Assembly: GCF_001517405.1 (NCBI RefSeq)
Contig: NZ_LN907827.1
Span: 1,556,587 to 1,620,586, forward strand
Direction: 5' to 3'
Length of the DNA stretch: 64,000 nucleotides
Source: Duffyella gerundensis
GTDB taxonomy: Bacteria; Pseudomonadota; Gammaproteobacteria; Enterobacterales; Enterobacteriaceae
This document shows, piece by piece, positions 21,673-32,003 of this stretch. The translations under genes and the position numbers were made by a program. Within the stretch, counting starts at the first letter, position 1; every line of letters begins with the position of its first letter. The notes under the pieces were generated by a model. The model was given only the letters and a program-made list of their open reading frames with translations. It made no database searches and was not told the DNA's origin.

Positions 21673-22063
21673 ACGCCGCCGGTTATAAGCAAAAGCAATT
21701 AATCAAGCCGTTTGTGACAATGTCACAAACGGCTTTTTCTATTTTTAAGCGGATCTGTTGCCAGGAAACATCCTAAAGGCGATGACTTAACCCCAATTGT
21801 TGCATTTCGTCCGTTTGTCTGATGTCGCGTTGCCGCTTCATCTGTAAGAATTTTTGACAAGCAATGTGGTGCGTCGCGCACACCGCTTCTGTTCAGTTTG
21901 CAGGGATTTCGGCGAACAGTATTGCGCGGTAACAATTTGGTCGATCATTACATAAACTTATTTATATGTGGTGCCGGATGGCACTGCCAGCGCCCTCTAC
22001 AGGATGTGAGCGTTGATGAATGAAGATAATAAAAGTAATGGCGACTGCTTCAGGAGGTTTCCT
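21673..22063. other. ndh-ycfJ intergenic region
   Basis: Apart from the ndh terminator, this region holds only a probable ycfJ control region. It includes an AT-rich element (TTACATAAACTTATTTATATG, 21950-21970 area). A nearby TTGACA (about 21857) has no good -10 partner. An in-frame ATG at 22013 upstream of ycfJ lacks homology. Confidence 0.5.
21705..21740 (+). terminator. Rho-independent terminator after ndh
   Basis: A perfect 15-bp inverted repeat (AAGCCGTTTGTGACA with its complement, 21705-21719 and 21721-21735) is followed by TTTTTCTATTTTT. Confidence 0.88.
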
Positions 22064-22603
22064 GTGAATAAATCAATGTTAGCGGGTATCGGTATTGGTG
22101 TGGTGTCAGCGTTAGGCGTTGCGGCTGTCGCCGGTATGAACGTGTTTGATCGCGGCCCGCAATATGCGCAGGTGCTGTCAGCCACGCCGATCAAAGAGAC
22201 GTTAAAGAACCCACGTCAGGAATGTCGGAACGTAACGCTAACCCATCGTCGTGCCGTACAGGATGAGCACCGCATCGCCGGTTCTGTTCTGGGTGCAGTG
22301 GCGGGCGGCGTAGTCGGCCACCAGTTTGGCGGCGGACGCGGACGCGATGTGGCCACAGTCGCGGGTGCACTGGCAGGCGGTTTTGCCGGTAACCAGGCGC
22401 AGGGCAGCCTGCAGAACAACGATACCTACACGACCTCGGAAAAACGCTGTCGTACCGTGTACGACAAGCAGGAAAAAATGCTGGGCTATGACGTCACCTA
22501 TAAGATTGGCGACCAGCAGGGCAAAGTGCGGATGGAAAACGATCCTGGCACACGCATTCCGGTTGACCGTAATGGCCAGCTGGTGCTGAACAACCAGGCA
22601 TAA
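22064..22603 (+). CDS. ycfJ: Glycine-zipper envelope protein YcfJ
   Basis: This 179-aa protein (same length as E. coli YcfJ) has an N-terminal hydrophobic anchor (AGIGIGVVSALGVAAVAG) and a central glycine-zipper segment (SVLGAVAGGVVGHQFGGGRG). Two Cys residues flank the zipper and may form a disulfide. The start is GTG at 22064, just downstream of CAGGAGGTTTCCT, a very strong ribosome-binding site. The function is unknown; membership of the glycine-zipper 2TM group suggests an envelope location. Confidence 0.9.
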   Translation: MNKSMLAGIGIGVVSALGVAAVAGMNVFDRGPQYAQVLSATPIKETLKNPRQECRNVTLTHRRAVQDEHRIAGSVLGAVAGGVVGHQFGGGRGRDVATVAGALAGGFAGNQAQGSLQNNDTYTTSEKRCRTVYDKQEKMLGYDVTYKIGDQQGKVRMENDPGTRIPVDRNGQLVLNNQA

Positions 22604-22642
22604 GCGGCAAAGACTTTCTCCCGATTGGGAAACACAGCAAAC

Positions 22643-22674
22643 AGGACGATTCTCGCGAATCGTCCTTTTTTTTT
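22643..22674. terminator. Terminator between ycfJ and mfd
   Basis: A 10-bp stem (AGGACGATTC / GAATCGTCCT) with a TCGC loop and nine T residues ends the ycfJ transcript just before the convergent mfd gene. Confidence 0.9.
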
Positions 22675-22676
22675 GG

Positions 22677-25600
22677 TCAGGCGGCGGCGTTCTGCTGCAG
22701 CTGCTGCATAAAGTCGCGTACCCATTGCATGCGTACCTTGCGTTCACCCAGGTCACGCATAAACTTCAGGCGCGTCGGGCCATCAAGTCGCCACTGCTGC
22801 GGATCCTTTTGCAACAAACCGATTAGCCACGCAGGATCGGCTTTGTTCTTCTCGGCAAATTCGATGAAACCGCCTTTTTCGCTCGCTTCGATGCGTCGCA
22901 CGCCCAGCTTGCGCGCGGTCAGGCGCAGCGCGGCGATATCGAGCAGGTTGCGCGCCGGGTCAGGCAGCATACCGAAGCGGTCAATCAACTCGACCTTCAG
23001 CTCATCCAGTTCAGCTTCGCTGGCGGCGCTGGCGATGCGTTTGTAAAACGACAGCCGCGTGTTGACGTCCGGAATGTAGCTCTCCGGCAGCAGCGCAGGC
23101 ATACGCATCTCAATGTCGGTCTGGTTACTGGTCAGATCCTCCAGCGACGGCTCGCGGCCTTCCTTCAGCGCATCCACCGCGCTCTCCAGCAGTTCCATAT
23201 AGAGCGTAAAGCCGATGGTCTCCATCTGGCCGCTCTGATCTTCACCCAACAGCTCACCCGCGCCGCGGATCTCCAGATCGTGCGTTGCCAGCGCAAAACC
23301 GGCACCTAAATCTTCCAGCGAGGCGATCGCCTCAAGGCGTTTTTTGGCGTCGGTGGTCATCGCTTTTGGATGCGGCGTCAGCAGCCAGGCGTAGGCCTGA
23401 TGGTGCGAACGACCGACGCGGCCACGCAGCTGATGCAGCTGCGCCAGACCAAAGCGATCGGCACGCTCAATAATAATGGTATTGGCGGTAGGAATATCGA
23501 TACCGGTTTCAATGATGGTGGTGCAGATCAACACGTTGAAACGCTGATGATGGAAATCGTTCATCACGCGCTCCAGATCGCGCTCGCGCATCTGGCCGTG
23601 ACCAACGGCAATGCGCGCTTCCGGCACCAGTTTTGCCAGCCGCTGAGCGGCTTTCTCAATGTTTTCCACATCGTTGTAGAGATAGTAAACCTGGCCACCG
23701 CGCAGAATTTCACGCAGCATCGCCTCGCGCACTACCAGATCGTCAAATTCGCGCACAAAGGTTTTCACCGCCATGCGACGCGCCGGTGGCGTGGCGATAA
23801 TCGACAGATCGCGCATGCCGCTCATCGCCATATTCAGCGTGCGCGGGATTGGCGTGGCGGTCAGGGTTAAAATGTCGACGTCGGCGCGCATCGCTTTGAT
23901 GCGTTCCTTGTGGCGCACGCCAAAGCGGTGCTCTTCGTCGACAATCAGCAGGCCGAGATCGCGCCATTTCAGATCGGTCATCAGCAGCTTGTGCGTGCCG
24001 ATAAGAATATCGATTTTGCCGTCTACCGCCTGCTCCAGCACCTGTGTCTGCTCTTTCGCGCTGCGGAAACGGGAGAGCATTTCGATGCGCACCGGCCAGT
24101 TGGCAAAGCGATCGCGAAAATTGTCATAATGCTGCTGCGCCAGCAGGGTCGTCGGCACCAGCACCGCCACCTGCTTATGATTTTCCACTGCCAGGAAGGC
24201 GGCGCGCATCGCCACTTCGGTTTTACCAAAGCCGACGTCGCCGCACACCAGCCGATCCATCGCCAGTGGCCGACACATGTCGCTCAGCACGGCGTTGATC
24301 GCCTGTGCCTGATCCGGCGTGGTTTCAAACGGAAAACCCTCGCAGAACAGCTGATACTGTTCACGATCGTGCTTGAAGGCGAAGCCCACTTTGGCAGCGC
24401 GCTGGGCGTAAATATCCAGCAGCTCGGCGGCGACATCACGCACTTTCTCGGCAGCTTTTTGCCGCGCGCGCGACCAGGCATCGCTGCCCAGTTTATGCAG
24501 CGGCGCATTTTCATCGGCACCGCCGGCATAGCGGCTGATCAGGTGTAACGACGATACCGGCACGTAGAGTTTGGCGTCACCGGCGTAGGCCAGCATCAGA
24601 TATTCTGCGGTAATCCCGCCGGTTTCCAGCGTGGTCAGGCCGATATAGCGGCCGACGCCGTGCTCAAGATGCACCACCGGCTGGCCCGGATGCAGCTCGG
24701 CGAGGTTGCGAATCAGCACATCGGGATTGATGGTGCGGCGGCTGTCCTGGCGGCGACGGCTCACCCGTTCGCCAAGCAGATCGCCTTCGCAAATCAGTGC
24801 CCGCTGACGCAGAGCATCAATAAAGCCGTTTTCGCTGGCGCCGATCATCAGATATTGACCCTGATTACCCGCTTCATCGATGCAGCCGATCGCCTTGGGC
24901 ACCAGCTTGATGCGGGCCAGTAGTTCCTGGAGCGCTTCGCGGCGACCTTCGCTTTCTACTGAGAAAATCGTGGCGCCCTCAAACTGCTCAAGGAAGCGGC
25001 GCAGATCGTCGAGCGGCGCTTTGGCCTGCGCCTGCACGGCAAGGGGCGGTAGCGGCTGATAATCAAGATTGGTGTTGGCGGCTTTTTCCGCCAGCGTTTC
25101 GCTGCGCAGCTGAACGCGCGGCCACTGTTTCAGCTCGCTGTTCAGCGCGTCAGGGCGCAGCCAGAGCGATTCCGGTGGCAGCAGCGGGCGCATCGGATCG
25201 ACGCGGCGATTTTCATAGCGGGCGTTGATATCCTGCCAGAAACGTTCGCTGCCGCTGTCGATATCGCCGCTGTTGATCACCAGCGTGTTGGCGGGCAGAT
25301 AGCTAAACAGGGTTGGCAACGGCGTGCTGAAAAACAGCGGCTGCCAGTATTCAATGCCGGTAGGCAGCGTGCCTTTGCTGACCTGCTGATAAATGTGCTC
25401 GGCTTCGCGACGCACTTCAAAATGTTCGCGCCACTGGCTGCGAAACAGCTCAATCGCCGCTTTGTCGGTGGGAAACTCGTGCGCGGGCAGCAGGTTAATC
25501 GCCTCAACTTCTTCCAGCGTACGCTGGCTGTCGACGTCGAACAGACGCAGGCTGTCGATCTCATCGTCAAAAAAGTCGATGCGGTAGGGCTGCTCACTGC

Positions 25601-26123
25601 CCATCGGATAGAGATCGAGCAGCGCGCCACGCGTGGCGTATTCACCGTGCGCCATCACCTGATCGACATGCCGATAACCTGCTTGCTCCAGCTGGTCGCG
25701 CAGCAGATCCCGCGACTGCTTTTGGCCTTTTTGCATCACCAGCGCGTGGCCGTGCAGAAAACTGTGCGGACAGACGCGCTGCATCAGCGTGTTCACCGGC
25801 GCAATCAGCAGGCCGCGCGTCATGCCCGGCAGGCGATAGAGCGTGGACAGGCGCGAAGAGATGATCTCCTGATGCGGCGAAAAGCTGTCATAGGGCAGCG
25901 TTTCCCAGTCAGCGAGGCTGTTCACCGGCTCACGGGTAAACTGCCGGATCTCATCATGCAGGCGCAGGGCGGTTTGCATATCGGGCGTAATCAGCAATAC
26001 CGGGCCCTGATGGCGTTCAATAATGTCGGCGCATTCAACGGCAGAAGCGGCGCCGGTCAACTGACCAAGCTGACGTTGGTCTCCGGCCCTGGTGGGAAGG
26101 GAATAGCGAGTCTGTTCAGGCAT
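22677..26123 (-). CDS. mfd: Transcription-repair coupling factor Mfd
   Basis: This 1148-aa translocase (the E. coli length) displaces stalled RNA polymerase and recruits UvrA. Order of domains: UvrB-homology region (about 1-350), RNA-polymerase interaction domain with PVVHLEHGVGRY (about 475-545), and RecG-like motor. Walker A is GDVGFGKTEVAMRAAF, Walker B is VDEEHRFG, and later motifs include TATPIPRTLNMAMSGMRD and QLRGRVGR. The TRCF C-terminal domain follows. The start at 26123 (MPEQTRYSLP) was chosen by homology; the frame extends 16 codons further without it. Confidence 0.97.
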   Translation of the reverse strand: MPEQTRYSLPTRAGDQRQLGQLTGAASAVECADIIERHQGPVLLITPDMQTALRLHDEIRQFTREPVNSLADWETLPYDSFSPHQEIISSRLSTLYRLPGMTRGLLIAPVNTLMQRVCPHSFLHGHALVMQKGQKQSRDLLRDQLEQAGYRHVDQVMAHGEYATRGALLDLYPMGSEQPYRIDFFDDEIDSLRLFDVDSQRTLEEVEAINLLPAHEFPTDKAAIELFRSQWREHFEVRREAEHIYQQVSKGTLPTGIEYWQPLFFSTPLPTLFSYLPANTLVINSGDIDSGSERFWQDINARYENRRVDPMRPLLPPESLWLRPDALNSELKQWPRVQLRSETLAEKAANTNLDYQPLPPLAVQAQAKAPLDDLRRFLEQFEGATIFSVESEGRREALQELLARIKLVPKAIGCIDEAGNQGQYLMIGASENGFIDALRQRALICEGDLLGERVSRRRQDSRRTINPDVLIRNLAELHPGQPVVHLEHGVGRYIGLTTLETGGITAEYLMLAYAGDAKLYVPVSSLHLISRYAGGADENAPLHKLGSDAWSRARQKAAEKVRDVAAELLDIYAQRAAKVGFAFKHDREQYQLFCEGFPFETTPDQAQAINAVLSDMCRPLAMDRLVCGDVGFGKTEVAMRAAFLAVENHKQVAVLVPTTLLAQQHYDNFRDRFANWPVRIEMLSRFRSAKEQTQVLEQAVDGKIDILIGTHKLLMTDLKWRDLGLLIVDEEHRFGVRHKERIKAMRADVDILTLTATPIPRTLNMAMSGMRDLSIIATPPARRMAVKTFVREFDDLVVREAMLREILRGGQVYYLYNDVENIEKAAQRLAKLVPEARIAVGHGQMRERDLERVMNDFHHQRFNVLICTTIIETGIDIPTANTIIIERADRFGLAQLHQLRGRVGRSHHQAYAWLLTPHPKAMTTDAKKRLEAIASLEDLGAGFALATHDLEIRGAGELLGEDQSGQMETIGFTLYMELLESAVDALKEGREPSLEDLTSNQTDIEMRMPALLPESYIPDVNTRLSFYKRIASAASEAELDELKVELIDRFGMLPDPARNLLDIAALRLTARKLGVRRIEASEKGGFIEFAEKNKADPAWLIGLLQKDPQQWRLDGPTRLKFMRDLGERKVRMQWVRDFMQQLQQNAAA

Positions 26124-26256
26124 AGTCGTTTTGACGATCTCTTCGTGATTTTGCAGGCTGTATGATTCCATAATACGCCGCAGGGATCACCCGCGGCGTC
26201 GGGATTCCAGGCAGTTTTTGCCCTGCGCTAACTGTAGAAGAGAGCAAGCGTAAGCG

Positions 26257-26472
26257 CTATTTGCCCGATCGACCCGAATAGTGCATACGGGGCCGATCGA
26301 CATTCGCCCAGCTTAATTCCTGCTCCGGATGATAGCTGTGGTTGCCATCATCCCATTTGACGTAATAGCCGCAGCCGCCAGGGGCGTCGCCCTGTTGAAA
26401 AACGTTAACGACTTCGCCGCGAATCTCACCTGACTTATGTTTGACGATGCTGCCTTTGGGATACCTGGACAT
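26257..26472 (-). CDS. Small conserved-type protein, possible SH3-like barrel
   Basis: This 71-aa protein is behind a strong ribosome-binding site (CAGGAGG, 6 bp before the ATG). The pattern VKHKSGEIRGEVVNVF followed by YYVKWDDGNHSYHPEQEL resembles short beta-barrel (KOW/Tudor-like) modules that bind nucleic acid or protein. The fold is a guess from this pattern. It lies alone between mfd and lolC, where E. coli has different genes (bhsA, comR, ldtC region). No function is assigned. Confidence 0.6.
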   Translation of the reverse strand: MSRYPKGSIVKHKSGEIRGEVVNVFQQGDAPGGCGYYVKWDDGNHSYHPEQELSWANVDRPRMHYSGRSGK

Positions 26473-26741
26473 CGGCCATCCTCCTGTAAACGCATAAAAC
26501 CACGCCTGCCGGGCGGCACTGCGCCAGATCAGGCGGCGCGCCGCGTACTAAAAGTGTAGCGCGACGCCACCGCGGACGGTGAAAAAAAGCGCGGGCCGCT
26601 GCATTTTTATCCGCTAAAGAGAAAATGCAACATTCTGCAGTAACTTCCGGCCTGGCACCGCGGCTTAAAGGTTCCATAAAACAAAAGGCTCCTTTATCAT
26701 CCATGCCATCGCTTACGCCTTCGACCTACAAGACGGATCTC

Positions 26742-27941
26742 ATGTATCAACCTGTCGCACTATTTATTGGGCTACGTTACATGCGTGGCCGCGCCGCTGA
26801 CCGCTTCGGTCGCTTTGTCTCCTGGCTCTCCACGATCGGCATTACGCTGGGCGTGATGGCGCTGGTCACCGTGCTGTCGGTAATGAACGGCTTTGAGCAG
26901 GAGCTGGAAGGCAACATTTTAGGGCTGATGCCGCAGGCGCTGATTACCAGCGAAAAGGGATCGATTAATCCGCAGCAGCAGCCGGTGAGCGCGCTGAAGC
27001 TGCAGGGCATCAGCCGCAGTGCGCCGCTGACCACCGGCGAGGTGGTGCTGCAAAGCGCGCACAGCGTGGCGGTGGGCGTGATGCTGGGCGTGCAGCCGGA
27101 CGAGCGCGATCCGCTGACGCCTTACCTGATCAACGTTCAGCAGAACGTGCTGCAATCGGGCAGCTACAAGGTCATTCTCGGCGAACAGCTGGCAGGTCAG
27201 CTGGGTATCAAGCGCGGCGACGAGCTGCGCCTGATGGTGCCATCCGTGAGTCAGTTTACGCCGATGGGCCGTGTACCAAGCCAGCGTCTGTTCACCGTGG
27301 CGGGGACGTTTGCCGCCAACAGTGAAGTCGATGGTTATCAAATTCTGGTTAACCAGCAGGACGCCTCGCGCCTGATGCGCTATCCGCTCGGTAACGTTAC
27401 CGGCTGGCGGCTGTGGCTCGACAAGCCGCTGCAGGTTGACAGCGTCAGCCAGCAGGCGCTGCCTGCGGGTCTGGTCTGGAAAGACTGGCGCGAGCGCAAA
27501 GGCGATCTCTTCCAGGCGGTGCGCATGGAGAAAAACATGATGGGCCTGCTGCTTAGCCTGATCGTCGCCGTGGCGGCGTTTAACATTATTACTTCGCTCG
27601 GTCTGGTGATCATGGAGAAGCAGGGCGAAGTGGCGATTCTGCAAACGCTGGGGCTGACCCGTCGGCAAATTGTTACTGTGTTTATGGTGCAGGGAGCCAG
27701 CGCTGGCATCATTGGTGCGCTGCTCGGTGCGCTGCTTGGCGTACTGCTTGCCAGCCAGCTGAATCAACTGCTGCCGGTGATCGGCCTGTTCCTTGATGGC
27801 GCCTCGCTGCCGGTCGCCATTTCACCGATGCAGGTGCTGACCATTGCGTTGACGACGATGATCGTTGCGCTGCTTTCTACGCTCTATCCATCCTGGCGCG
27901 CCGCCGCCGTCCAACCCGCTGAGGCTTTACGCTATGAGTAA
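26742..27941 (+). CDS. lolC: Lipoprotein-releasing complex permease LolC
   Basis: This 399-aa inner-membrane subunit of LolCDE extracts outer-membrane lipoproteins and passes them to LolA. It has one N-terminal helix (about 25-50), a large periplasmic domain and three C-terminal helices (FtsX-type), ending [17 protein letters not shown]. The start at 26742 gives the E. coli length (399). Upstream in-frame ATGs lack homology. Its end overlaps lolD by 8 bp. Confidence 0.96.
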   Translation: MYQPVALFIGLRYMRGRAADRFGRFVSWLSTIGITLGVMALVTVLSVMNGFEQELEGNILGLMPQALITSEKGSINPQQQPVSALKLQGISRSAPLTTGEVVLQSAHSVAVGVMLGVQPDERDPLTPYLINVQQNVLQSGSYKVILGEQLAGQLGIKRGDELRLMVPSVSQFTPMGRVPSQRLFTVAGTFAANSEVDGYQILVNQQDASRLMRYPLGNVTGWRLWLDKPLQVDSVSQQALPAGLVWKDWRERKGDLFQAVRMEKNMMGLLLSLIVAVAAFNIITSLGLVIMEKQGEVAILQTLGLTRRQIVTVFMVQGASAGIIGALLGALLGVLLASQLNQLLPVIGLFLDGASLPVAISPMQVLTIALTTMIVALLSTLYPSWRAAAVQPAEALRYE

Positions 27942-28638
27942 TTCGATTCTGTTGCAGTGTGACAATCTGTGCAAACGCTATCAGGAAGGCAGCGTGCAGA
28001 CTGACGTGCTGCGTAACGTGGCGTTCAGCATGCAGCAGGGCGAGTTGATGGCGATTGTCGGCAGCTCGGGCTCAGGCAAAAGTACGCTGTTGCACCTGCT
28101 GGGCGGCCTCGATAAGCCGACCTCCGGTGATGTGATTTTCAACGGCCAGTCGCTGAATGCGATGTCATCCTCGGCGAAAGCGGAGCTGCGCAACCGCGAG
28201 CTCGGTTTTATCTATCAGTTTCACCATCTGCTGCCAGACTTTAACGCGCTGGAAAACGTGGCGATGCCGCTGTTGATTGGCAAAGTGGCCAGGGCGGAAG
28301 TAGAGGAGCGCGCTCGCGCCATGCTGGCGGCGGTCGGGCTGGAAAAACGTGCGCTGCATCGGCCCTCAGAACTCTCCGGCGGCGAGCGTCAGCGCGTGGC
28401 CATTGCTCGCGCGTTGGTCAATAACCCCCGGCTGGTGATGGCCGATGAGCCAACCGGTAACCTGGATGCGCGCAACGCCGATGCGATTTTCGATCTGATC
28501 GGCGAGCTAAACGTGCGTCAGGGCACCGCCTTTCTGGTGGTGACACATGATTTGCAGCTGGCGAAACGACTGAAGCGTCAGCAGGAGATGCGCGACGGTC
28601 AGCTCAGCGATCGGCTTACCCTGACGGAGAGCCTGTAA
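27934..28638 (+). CDS. lolD: Lipoprotein-releasing complex ATPase LolD
   Basis: This 234-aa ABC ATPase powers LolCE. Walker A is GSSGSGKST, the Q-loop is [10 protein letters not shown] (a LolD-specific variant), the signature is LSGGERQR, and Walker B is [12 protein letters not shown]. The ATG at 27934 lies within the end of lolC, and the stop overlaps lolE (TAATG), so the three subunits are translationally coupled. Confidence 0.96.
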   Translation: MSNSILLQCDNLCKRYQEGSVQTDVLRNVAFSMQQGELMAIVGSSGSGKSTLLHLLGGLDKPTSGDVIFNGQSLNAMSSSAKAELRNRELGFIYQFHHLLPDFNALENVAMPLLIGKVARAEVEERARAMLAAVGLEKRALHRPSELSGGERQRVAIARALVNNPRLVMADEPTGNLDARNADAIFDLIGELNVRQGTAFLVVTHDLQLAKRLKRQQEMRDGQLSDRLTLTESL

Positions 28639-29882
28639 TGACCCCCTCGTTATCTCTGCTGCTGGGCTTACGCTTCAGCCGCGGACGCCGCCGCGGCGGC
28701 ATGGTTTCGCTGATTTCGGTGATCTCCACCGTGGGTATCGCGCTGGGCGTGGCGGTGCTGATCGTGGGCCTGAGCGCGATGAACGGCTTCGAACGCGAGC
28801 TGAACAACCGCATTCTGGCGGTGGTGCCGCACGGCGAAATCGAGCCGGTAAACGGGCCGCTGGCCGACTGGCAGCCGATGATCAGCCGCATTGAGCAGGT
28901 GCCGGGCATTGCCGCCGCGGCGCCGTATGTTAATTTCACCGGGCTGGTGGAGAGCGCGGCGAAGCTGCAGGCGATTCAGGTCAAAGGCGTTGATCCGCAG
29001 CAGGAGAGTCGGCTGAGCGCGCTGCCGTCGTTTGTGCAGAACAACGCCTGGTCGCAGTTCAGCGCTGATAAACAGCAAATTATTATCGGCAGCGGCCTGG
29101 CGAAATCGCTGAACCTGAAGCAGGGCAGCTGGTTAACGCTGCTGATTCCCAATCATGACGGACAGAACAAGCTGCTGCAGCCCAAGCGCATTCGCCTGCA
29201 GGTCAGTGGCATTTTGCAGCTCAGCGGCATGCTCGATCACAGCCTGGCGCTGGTACCGCTGGCCGACGCGCAGAAGTACCTTGATATGGGCGAAAATGTT
29301 TCCGGCGTGGCGCTGAAAATGAACGATCCGTTTAACGCCAATCAGCTGGTGCGTGACGCCGGTAAAGTCACCAACGCCTATGTCTATATTCGTAACTGGA
29401 CCAGCACCTACGGCTACATGTACCGCGATATTCAGATGATTCGCGCCATCATGTATCTGGCGATGGTACTGGTGATCGGCGTTGCCTGTTTCAACATCGT
29501 CTCCACGCTGGTGATGGCGGTAAAAGACAAAAGCAGTGATATCGCCGTGCTGCGTACGCTGGGAGCGAAAGATGGCCTGATTCGTGCCATCTTCATCTGG
29601 TATGGTCTGCTGGCTGGTCTGCTGGGCAGCGTATGCGGCGTGGTCGCTGGCGTGCTGGCGGCGCTGAACCTGACGCGCCTGATTGGCGGGCTGGAAGCGC
29701 TGCTGGGTCACGCTTTCCTCTCCGGCGACATCTACTTTATCGATTTTCTGCCGTCGGAGCTGCACTGGCTGGATGTGGTGTCGGTGCTGATCACCGCCAT
29801 TCTGTTAAGCCTGCTGGCGAGCTGGTATCCGGCACGCCGGGCCAGCCGTATCGATCCGGCGCGGGTGCTGAGCGGGCACTGA
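28638..29882 (+). CDS. lolE: Lipoprotein-releasing complex permease LolE
   Basis: This 414-aa FtsX-fold permease (the E. coli length) is the LolC partner that binds the lipoprotein substrate. It shares the one-plus-three helix layout, with a periplasmic domain at about residues 50-260 and a C-terminus ending [18 protein letters not shown]. In E. coli nagK follows, but here the next gene is cobB after 130 bp. Confidence 0.96.
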   Translation: MTPSLSLLLGLRFSRGRRRGGMVSLISVISTVGIALGVAVLIVGLSAMNGFERELNNRILAVVPHGEIEPVNGPLADWQPMISRIEQVPGIAAAAPYVNFTGLVESAAKLQAIQVKGVDPQQESRLSALPSFVQNNAWSQFSADKQQIIIGSGLAKSLNLKQGSWLTLLIPNHDGQNKLLQPKRIRLQVSGILQLSGMLDHSLALVPLADAQKYLDMGENVSGVALKMNDPFNANQLVRDAGKVTNAYVYIRNWTSTYGYMYRDIQMIRAIMYLAMVLVIGVACFNIVSTLVMAVKDKSSDIAVLRTLGAKDGLIRAIFIWYGLLAGLLGSVCGVVAGVLAALNLTRLIGGLEALLGHAFLSGDIYFIDFLPSELHWLDVVSVLITAILLSLLASWYPARRASRIDPARVLSGH

Positions 29883-30012
29883 GTCGCCCAGCCAGAATCA
29901 GCAGGCTCTCAATGCGTCTGCTAGCAGTAGCCGGTATGATGTGAACGATCGTGGTTAATCTCGCCGCCGGGCACGCAGAGTCCCGGCTGTTTTGCGAATC
30001 TAAGGAGCGTTT

Positions 30013-30864
30013 ATGCGTACACCCCGTCGCCGCGTGCGACTCGCCCGCTATAAGAAGAACCGCCGCAAGGTGCATCAGCGGTTCCGTCAGCGTATCTTTG
30101 AACGCGACCGTACGGCAGAACTGGCAGCGCATCCGCAACCTAAAGTGGTGATCCTTACCGGCGCCGGTATCTCGGCCGAATCGGGAATCCGTACTTTCCG
30201 TGCCGCCGACGGCCTGTGGGAAGATCATCGCGTAGAGGACGTGGCCACGCCGGAAGGGTTCGCCCGCGATCCGCAACGGGTACAGGCATTTTACAACGCG
30301 CGCCGCCAGCAGCTGCAGCAGCCGGACATTCAGCCTAATGCCGCACATCTGGCGCTGGCCGAGCTGGAATCGGTGCTGGGCGACAATTTTCTGCTGGTGA
30401 CGCAAAATATCGATAATCTGCACGAGCGGGCCGGTAGCCAGCGCGTGCTGCACATGCATGGCGAACTGCTGAAGGTGCGCTGCGCCAGCAGTGGTCAGGT
30501 GCTGGAGTGGAATGGCGATGTCAGCGAAGACGATCGCTGTCACTGCTGTCAGTTTCCATCGGTACTGCGCCCGCACGTGGTGTGGTTTGGTGAAATGCCG
30601 CTGGGCATGGATCAGATTTATCAGGCGCTGGAGCAGGCGGATGTGTTTATCGCCATCGGCACCTCCGGCCACGTCTATCCGGCTGCGGGATTTGTGCATG
30701 AAGCTAAACTGCGCGGTGCGCTGACCGTAGAGCTCAACCTTGAGCCGAGTCAGGTAGGCAGCGAGTTTGAAGAGAAAAAATATGGCCTGGCCAGTGAAGT
30801 GGTGCCGGCCTATGTGAAAGCGATGCTGCAGGCGCTGCGGCCTGAGCCTGCCACCAGCGAATAA
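30013..30864 (+). CDS. cobB: NAD-dependent protein deacylase CobB (sirtuin)
   Basis: This 283-aa class III sirtuin removes acetyl and succinyl groups from lysines. It has [10 protein letters not shown] and [12 protein letters not shown] (NAD site), the catalytic His in HMHGEL, and a zinc-binding Cys set including CHCC. The FYNARR segment carries the Tyr and Arg that allow desuccinylation. A basic N-terminal extension ([15 protein letters not shown]) matches the long CobB isoform of enterobacteria. Confidence 0.94.
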   Translation: MRTPRRRVRLARYKKNRRKVHQRFRQRIFERDRTAELAAHPQPKVVILTGAGISAESGIRTFRAADGLWEDHRVEDVATPEGFARDPQRVQAFYNARRQQLQQPDIQPNAAHLALAELESVLGDNFLLVTQNIDNLHERAGSQRVLHMHGELLKVRCASSGQVLEWNGDVSEDDRCHCCQFPSVLRPHVVWFGEMPLGMDQIYQALEQADVFIAIGTSGHVYPAAGFVHEAKLRGALTVELNLEPSQVGSEFEEKKYGLASEVVPAYVKAMLQALRPEPATSE

Positions 30865-30869
30865 CCTAA

Positions 30870-30900
30870 CGGCCACGGGCGAGCTGCCCGTGGCCGCTTT
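30870..30900. terminator. Hairpin between cobB and potD
   Basis: An 11-bp GC-rich stem (CGGCCACGGGC / GCCCGTGGCCG) with a GAGCT loop and a short T tail on the + side lies in the convergent cobB-potD gap. Confidence 0.7.
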
Positions 30901-30905
30901 ACCGC

Positions 30906-31952
30906 TTATCGTCCCGCTTTCAACTTCTGAAACAGCGTCTCATAGAGCACGCTGGCTTCACCGACATCGTTTTGCCATTCACCTTTCTGAATCACCGCCT
31001 CTGGCGGATAGAGCGACGGATCGTTCGCCACCTCGGCAGGCAGCAGCTTTTTCGCCGCCAGGTTCGGCGTGGGGTAGCCGATGGTTTCCGCCACTTTCGC
31101 TGCTACATCGGGACGCAACAGGAAGTTTATTAGCTTCAGTGCGCCCGCCTTGTTCTTCGCGTTAGCCGGGATCGCCAGACTGTCCATCCAGAAAATGCCG
31201 CCTTCTTCCGGCCAGACAATCTGCAATGGCGTGCCCGCCTGGCGCGCTACATACGCGGAACCGTTCCACACCATGCCCAAATTCACTTCGCCTTCCATGT
31301 ACGGATTACCCGGATTGTCGGAGTTGAAGGTCAGCACGTTGGGCATCAGCTTGCGCAGCTCGTTATACGCTGCCTCAATCTCTTTGGGATCGGTGCTGTT
31401 GCCGGAAAGCCCCAGTTTACGCAGCGCCACCTGAAACACCTCGCGCGCGTCATCGGTCATCAACAGGCTCTGTTTGTATTCCGGCTTCCACAGATCCGCC
31501 CAGCGCGTAACGCTTTTTGGATCGATGGCATCGCTGTTAACGCCAATCGCGGTCGCGCCCCAGATGTAAGGAATAGAGTAGTCATTGTTGGGATCGAACG
31601 GCTTGTTAAGCAGGTTAGGATCGAGGTTATGAAAGTTGCTCAGCGCACTTTTGTCGATCTTCTGAATCATCCCCTCGTTGCGCATTTTCGCCACAAAGTA
31701 GGTCGATGGCACAATCAGATCGTACGCGCCATCTTTCCAGGTTTTCAGCTTGGCATACAGCGTTTCATTCGACTCGTAGGTGGAATAGATCACCTTGATG
31801 CCGGTCTCTTTAGTGAACTGCTCCAACAGACCCGGCGGCACGTACTCCGTCCAGTTATAGAAGTAGAGAGTTTTGCTGTCATCCGACGCTTGTGCGGTGG
31901 ATAAACCCGCGGCCAGTGCGCCCGCGGTCAGCCAGTAACGCCACGTTTTCAT
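30906..31952 (-). CDS. potD: Spermidine/putrescine-binding periplasmic protein PotD
   Basis: This 348-aa solute-binding protein (the E. coli length) has a signal peptide cleaved near STAQA/SDDSK. The mature start LYFYNWTEYVPPGLL and later SVTRWADLWKPEY and WNGSAYVARQ form the polyamine pocket. It is the last gene of potABCD, 51 bp after potC, and delivers spermidine (preferred) and putrescine to PotBC. Confidence 0.96.
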   Translation of the reverse strand: MKTWRYWLTAGALAAGLSTAQASDDSKTLYFYNWTEYVPPGLLEQFTKETGIKVIYSTYESNETLYAKLKTWKDGAYDLIVPSTYFVAKMRNEGMIQKIDKSALSNFHNLDPNLLNKPFDPNNDYSIPYIWGATAIGVNSDAIDPKSVTRWADLWKPEYKQSLLMTDDAREVFQVALRKLGLSGNSTDPKEIEAAYNELRKLMPNVLTFNSDNPGNPYMEGEVNLGMVWNGSAYVARQAGTPLQIVWPEEGGIFWMDSLAIPANAKNKAGALKLINFLLRPDVAAKVAETIGYPTPNLAAKKLLPAEVANDPSLYPPEAVIQKGEWQNDVGEASVLYETLFQKLKAGR

Positions 31953-32003
31953 TCTGTTTCCTCTTATTCATCGCCGTGCGTGTCGCCCGGCATGGCTACA
32001 TAG

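Noticed and set aside
22013..22063. A 17-codon upstream extension of ycfJ
   Set aside because: The GTG at 22064 with an optimal ribosome-binding site matches E. coli; the extension has no homology.
25395..26165. A 256-codon plus-strand frame opposite the start of mfd
   Set aside because: Antisense shadow of mfd, with no start signal or family motif.
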